From: a virus
IMG/VR virus record: IMGVR_UViG_3300001450_000034
Location: 6,247-34,182 of that record
Direction: 5' to 3' (one strand)
DNA length: 27,936 bases
Shown: in pieces, positions 24,326 to 27,936 of the stretch
Numbering within the stretch: the stretch's first letter is position 1
Layout of the letters: the number at the start of each line of letters is the position of its first letter
Program-made: the position numbers and the translations under genes
Notes under the pieces: generated by a model
The model's input: the letters and a program-made list of their open reading frames with translations, nothing else
Database searches by the model: none
What the model was told of the DNA's origin: nothing

Positions 24326-25417
24326 ATGGCTAATATGGCAAACAGATTTTTCGCAATTAATACAGAAGCAACATACGCAACGCCGATAGTAAGTGCATTA
24401 AAATACGGAGAAGTGGATGATGAATCATTCGCACCTAACTTCGATATAATGACAAGAAGTGATATATCACGCTATGGTCCACGTAAGACAGTAATTGGTA
24501 TGGAGACTTCTGGTGGAGATGTTTCTTGGGCTATGCTTGGTGATGAGTTTACGAATAAACTTATTGCTAACACATGGAATAAAGGAACAACAACAGGTAG
24601 TTCCGCACCATATACTCATACACTAGAAGAAGATAGTGCTACTTCAGACCAAAAAGCGGCAGTAGCAAACAACATTTACAAAGGCACTAACTCATTAACA
24701 GTTGTGGTTGGTCGCGAAGGCAGAACACACAGATATAAAGGTCAAAGCCTAAACAGCCTAACAATTAGTGCTAATGTTGGCGAATATGTTATGTGCTCTG
24801 CATCTTTCTTAGGATGTGGTGAAGCGGTAGATAGTGCAGGAGGCACTAATGAGTTTATAGTTGCAGATGGTGCAACAGGTGGAGCACCGGCAGATACAGT
24901 ATTCCATGATAATGATGCTTTCCACTTTGAAGGAGCACATATTGCTTTTGAAGGTGGTGCAGAGACTGCGAATGATAGAAGCGGATTAGTAAAATCAGTC
25001 GAATTAACTTTTAACCTAAATAGAGATACTGATTCAGCAGTTGCTTTAGGTAACAACAGTTATACTAGGGCTCCAGTTCCGGGAATGAGAGAGATTACAG
25101 GAAGTATCGAGTTTAATAGAGCCATGAATGCGGCAGATGTTGCAGATGACGAACCATTCTTTAAGGAATTGGCGGCAGGCTTAACAGTAGTCGGAACAGC
25201 AACCGCACCTGCATTAAGCGTTCAGTATAATGGAGCAACAAACGAAGCCCTTTTGATTGATATTTATTCCCTTCAATACGATGCACCCGATTCAACAATT
25301 AGCGGAAGAGACAGACAGACTCTAAAAGTTTCCTTTACTGCACTATACAATGAAGCAACAAGTTGTATGTCAAAGGCAATAATTACGAGCACAAAATCCG
25401 CTTCCCCGTTTGCGTGA
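24326..25417 (+). CDS. Major tail tube protein
   Basis: The 363-residue product has the layout of the tail tube family (Phage_tube_2-like): a start with FFAINTEATYATPI, SGGDVSWAM in the first third, a central strand-rich region (LNSLTISANVGEYVMCSASF) and C-terminal strands (RQTLKVSFTALYNEA). Tube subunits stack as hexameric rings around the tape measure. Position before two chaperone-like genes and the tape measure is standard. The start has GAGGT 8 bases upstream. The 50-bp gap before it is among the longest in this part of the operon and could hold a promoter. Confidence 0.7.
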   Translation: MANMANRFFAINTEATYATPIVSALKYGEVDDESFAPNFDIMTRSDISRYGPRKTVIGMETSGGDVSWAMLGDEFTNKLIANTWNKGTTTGSSAPYTHTLEEDSATSDQKAAVANNIYKGTNSLTVVVGREGRTHRYKGQSLNSLTISANVGEYVMCSASFLGCGEAVDSAGGTNEFIVADGATGGAPADTVFHDNDAFHFEGAHIAFEGGAETANDRSGLVKSVELTFNLNRDTDSAVALGNNSYTRAPVPGMREITGSIEFNRAMNAADVADDEPFFKELAAGLTVVGTATAPALSVQYNGATNEALLIDIYSLQYDAPDSTISGRDRQTLKVSFTALYNEATSCMSKAIITSTKSASPFA

Positions 25418-25428
25418 GGTGATTAAGT

Positions 25429-25692
25429 ATGGTAAAGGACTCTAAGCATGATAAACACAACCCTTCTATTAGAGGCGGTTCAAGAAAGTTTGAAATGGAT
25501 GAGAAAAAAAGACTATACAAATTATCCGGTGGCAGACCAGCACGATACAATAAACTTATGGCTGATATACAAGCCGCACAGTTAGCAGAACTAGAAGACC
25601 TAAAGAAAGAGGTCGAAGAGAAGGCAAAGGCAGAAGCCAAGCCAAAGAAAAAGAAAAGTAAGAGTGTGAAGAAGGATGCCGATAAGAAGTAA
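25429..25692 (+). CDS. Small basic, charged protein (87 residues)
   Basis: Lys/Glu-rich and hydrophilic, with a short ordered-looking region (SGGRPARYNKLMADIQAAQL) followed by an acidic helix and a Lys-rich tail (AEAKPKKKKSKSVKKDADKK). The ribosome-binding site is excellent (GAGGTGAT). The tail overlaps the next gene by 17 nt and supplies its purine-rich start context. It lies between tail tube and chaperone genes; it may be a minor tail component or assembly helper, but no family is recognised. Confidence 0.6.
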   Translation: MVKDSKHDKHNPSIRGGSRKFEMDEKKRLYKLSGGRPARYNKLMADIQAAQLAELEDLKKEVEEKAKAEAKPKKKKSKSVKKDADKK

Positions 25693-26038
25693 GCAATTTG
25701 AATTAACTAACGGAAAAAAAGTTTGGGTTAGACAAGCCTCCGGTATGGAAAAATTACCACTAGAAACAGCACACGCTAAGGCTCTGCGTAAGTGCAGACA
25801 CTTTGGAATGGACCCTACTTCATGGACTGACGAACAACAAGATGAGTTTTTCGATATGGTTGAAGAATATGGGGCAGGTTTAGATTCGCAAATTAGAACA
25901 CTTATTCCCCTATGTGTAGGAGATTATGAAGATGGAACTCCTTGTAATGTAGATGAATTACTATCAGAAGAGATAGTGCCGTTGCTTGCTTTTGTTAGAG
26001 GTGAAGAGGACGAAGGTGCGGTCCCTTTGGTCAAATGA
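25676..26038 (+). CDS. Tail assembly chaperone candidate, first gene
   Basis: A 120-residue, acidic, mostly helical protein between the tail tube and tape measure, the usual place for the gpG-like chaperone that binds the tape measure. It begins with a beta hairpin (FELTNGKKVWVRQASGMEKL) followed by helices (DEQQDEFFDMVEEYG, then DELLSEEIVPLLAFVRG). It overlaps the following gene by ATGA. In lambda and relatives a -1 frameshift joins the two chaperone frames; the next gene is indeed in the -1 frame, but I see no canonical slippery heptamer near the end, so ordinary coupled restart is likelier. Confidence 0.5.
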   Translation: MPIRSKQFELTNGKKVWVRQASGMEKLPLETAHAKALRKCRHFGMDPTSWTDEQQDEFFDMVEEYGAGLDSQIRTLIPLCVGDYEDGTPCNVDELLSEEIVPLLAFVRGEEDEGAVPLVK

Positions 26039-26301
26039 GTTTTCTATTACCCGCAGTTTGCTCTACATTTAAGGGTATGTCGCCCTCAGACTTTGCTGAA
26101 AGATGGGGTCACCCTCAAGTAGGAAGGGCTAGAATGGAATTAGATGCTACTATTGCTTCTGAAATAAATGAGCAATTAAGTGAAAATTATCAAAAAACTA
26201 ATGATACTTCTAAAAAGGCCTCGGCCGGTGATGCTAAAGGAGCAGTGGCACGTAGGAATCAACGTAGAGCGGAACGTAAGAAGCGGAAAGGTGATATTTA
26301 A
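26035..26301 (+). CDS. Tail assembly chaperone candidate, second gene
   Basis: An 88-residue protein starting in the ATGA overlap with the previous gene and ending in TAATG with the tape measure. The N-terminal part contains MSPSDFAERWGHPQ, similar in style to the T segment of gpGT, which recruits tail tube subunits; the C-terminus is strongly basic (RRNQRRAERKKRKG). Small size and place immediately before the tape measure fit the second chaperone. The call depends on context. Confidence 0.45.
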   Translation: MSFLLPAVCSTFKGMSPSDFAERWGHPQVGRARMELDATIASEINEQLSENYQKTNDTSKKASAGDAKGAVARRNQRRAERKKRKGDI

Positions 26302-27936
26302 TGGCAAAAATGGGTGGCGCACGAACCTTCTTTACGGTTTATGCCTCTATTAAATCCGAACAAATCTTAGACGATGCTAATGCTCTAGGTGCTGTATTAA
26401 CTGCTGTCTTTACAGACGCAATAGAAGGTATGATGATTGCTTTCGAGGAAGTGTTCATGGGTATTGAACAATGGAATGACGCATTATTCGGACTCCAAGA
26501 GCCAATAGAAATGGCTAAAATACATTTTGAAAAGTTTTTCGATGATGTAGGACCGGAAGTAATACAATTAGAACAAGACATAATGAAGATAGGCGCGGCC
26601 TATAATCAATCAGCCGCAGAATCTTTAGAAGCGGCCGCAACAATGGCGCAGTTAGGAAGTGTTATAGGCGGTCAACCTGCACAGGGCGCGGCAAGAGAAG
26701 GTGCTATGCTATTAGGTGCGGTCGGTATGATGGAAACAGAAGCCGCTATGTCTGCATTAACACAACTTCAACTCCAAACAGGATATATGTATGACGGCCT
26801 TACTAGAGCTCAGCGTGAACTTCTTACAGAAGAAGAGCAAAGAGCAATAGTAATGAGCAATACAATAGGACTTGTTGATAAACTTAACGAAGTGGAAAAT
26901 AATAGCGGTGCAACAATACAGAACCTCATAGGTGCTATGAATCAATATGCTTCGGCGGCAACGATAGTTAATACAACATTAGATGAGCAAATAGCATTGG
27001 GCGCAACACTTATCGAACAAGGTGAACAATCCTCTAAGGCTGGTCGTGGTATCAAACAGATGCTTGCTAGATTAGCGTCTGATAGGTCGGGCAACAATGC
27101 TCTTTTAGCAGAATACAATGTGCAGGTAAAAGATGCAGACGGTAATATGTTCACACTAATGGATGTTATGACACAACTAAAACCTAAGTGGGATGAATTA
27201 AACTCTTCACAACAGACTAATATCGCTATTGGTGTTGCAGGTGCTCATCACTATGTTAGATTTATTAAGTTAATGGAAGGTTATGATAGAGCAGTAGAGA
27301 TACAAGAAGCATCATTGAGTTCACTAGGTAGTGCTTATGAAGAATACGCTATATTCCAAAACAACGCGGCCTACCAGACACAACTATACGAAAAAGAAAT
27401 AGATTTATTACAATCTAGTATAGCAGAAAAACTTTTACCTGCACAACTAAGAGCGGCGCAGACACAGTATATGCTTATTGCTAATCAAGAAAAAATCTTT
27501 AATAGTAAGTATATGGGTGGGCTTTTGCTTGCAGGTAATACATGGATGATGATAGGCTCGACAGTATTCGCAACTATGAAAGGATTGATAGCATTCGGTC
27601 TTGCTTTAGCAGGTATAGGTGTGGCTCAAAAAACTCTTTTGGCGCAAATGGTAGCAAGAACAAATGCTCAAAAAGTTAATAATGTTTATGCTAATGCCGA
27701 AATGGGAACTCAGTTAAAGTTAGTAGAGGGAACTAGACTTCTTAACCATCTTAAAAACGCAGGCTTAACAGCATCCTTGACTGAAACAGAATTGAACCAA
27801 TTAGCACTATTTGCTCTAGAACATAAAGGGGCAGTAGAGTTGTATAATACTAATCTAAAAGTCGCGCAGGTTAAACTTGAACAGACATACGCACAGAGTG
27901 TAATGGACGGAGTTTTAGCAGAAAGATTGAAGGGTA
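26301..27936 (+). CDS. Tape-measure protein, N-terminal part (cut by window edge)
   Basis: The frame opens at TAATG with the preceding gene and is still open after 545 codons at the right edge. It is rich in Ala, Gln and helices. From about residue 228 to 370 it matches the TP901-type tape-measure core: EQGEQSSKAGRGIKQMLARL, then DADGNMFTLMDVMTQLKPKW, SQQTNIAIGVAGAHHY, and a following helix. A hydrophobic region at about residues 407-450 (including GLIAFGLALAGIG) is typical of the segment thought to contact membrane during DNA entry. The tape measure fixes tail length, so the complete gene should be long. ATG at 26310 (residue 4) is an alternative start. Confidence 0.82.
   Translation, partial: MAKMGGARTFFTVYASIKSEQILDDANALGAVLTAVFTDAIEGMMIAFEEVFMGIEQWNDALFGLQEPIEMAKIHFEKFFDDVGPEVIQLEQDIMKIGAAYNQSAAESLEAAATMAQLGSVIGGQPAQGAAREGAMLLGAVGMMETEAAMSALTQLQLQTGYMYDGLTRAQRELLTEEEQRAIVMSNTIGLVDKLNEVENNSGATIQNLIGAMNQYASAATIVNTTLDEQIALGATLIEQGEQSSKAGRGIKQMLARLASDRSGNNALLAEYNVQVKDADGNMFTLMDVMTQLKPKWDELNSSQQTNIAIGVAGAHHYVRFIKLMEGYDRAVEIQEASLSSLGSAYEEYAIFQNNAAYQTQLYEKEIDLLQSSIAEKLLPAQLRAAQTQYMLIANQEKIFNSKYMGGLLLAGNTWMMIGSTVFATMKGLIAFGLALAGIGVAQKTLLAQMVARTNAQKVNNVYANAEMGTQLKLVEGTRLLNHLKNAGLTASLTETELNQLALFALEHKGAVELYNTNLKVAQVKLEQTYAQSVMDGVLAERLKG

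Noticed and set aside
25980-26060. Programmed -1 frameshift between the two chaperone candidates
   Set aside because: The second frame is in -1 register, but I see no canonical slippery heptamer near the junction and the ATGA overlap explains expression well. It remains possible at a non-canonical site.

Overview
The window looks like the virion-structure region of a marine, tailed double-stranded DNA virus (Caudoviricetes). Head genes, tail tube, tail chaperones and tape measure are all present, and no contractile sheath gene lies between the tail-completion genes and the tape measure, so a siphovirus-like tail is most likely. Genes are packed with ATGA, TAATG or short overlaps. Heavy use of ATA, CTA and AGA/AGG codons, together with a recurring GGTGAT-type ribosome-binding motif, fits an archaeal host such as marine Poseidoniales (Marine Group II), but a bacterial host cannot be excluded from this sequence alone.

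Layout. Positions 1-604 hold the start of a possible leftward gene that leaves the window, a mostly gene-free stretch with two small hairpins, and a doubtful 61-codon frame. Positions 605-3730 form a leftward cluster: a metallophosphoesterase with a possible DNA-binding middle domain, a 43-residue zinc-ribbon protein, and the large terminase. A 79-bp divergent intergenic region (3731-3809) carries a perfect 12-bp palindrome flanked by a direct repeat, and separates this cluster from a long rightward run that fills the rest of the window. The rightward head module is portal, a tiny Lys-rich ORF, prohead protease with a probable internal scaffold start, decoration protein, major capsid protein, two small accessory proteins and a candidate connector (3810-8855).

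Positions 8862-20323 are a fibre block of about 11 kb. It holds an 870-residue collagen-like fibre, a 25-codon leader ORF, a 2,428-residue multidomain collagen-like fibre, two small proteins of unknown function, and a 2-oxoglutarate/Fe(II) oxygenase of the prolyl-4-hydroxylase/PKHD type. The large fibre mixes Gly-Pro-Thr-rich triplets with two copies of a beta-rich module, three copies of a carbohydrate-binding-like module, eight copies of a GFGTPT module, a YadA-head-like beta-roll region and a C-terminal cap resembling its own N-terminal domain.

Positions 20358-21975 encode small membrane or coiled-coil proteins, including a membrane-anchored SAP-domain protein. Positions 21981-27936 return to virion assembly: a connector with a beta insert, a tail-completion candidate, a possible tail terminator with a lectin-like N-terminus, tail tube, a basic protein, a two-gene tail chaperone candidate, and the N-terminal 545 residues of a tape-measure protein that continues past the right edge.

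The most interesting hypothesis is a virus-encoded collagen-modification system: two collagen-like fibres with an oxygenase of the right family a few hundred bases downstream. The triplets carry Pro almost only in the X position and Thr often in Y, so animal-type Y-position hydroxylation is not what the sequence would predict.
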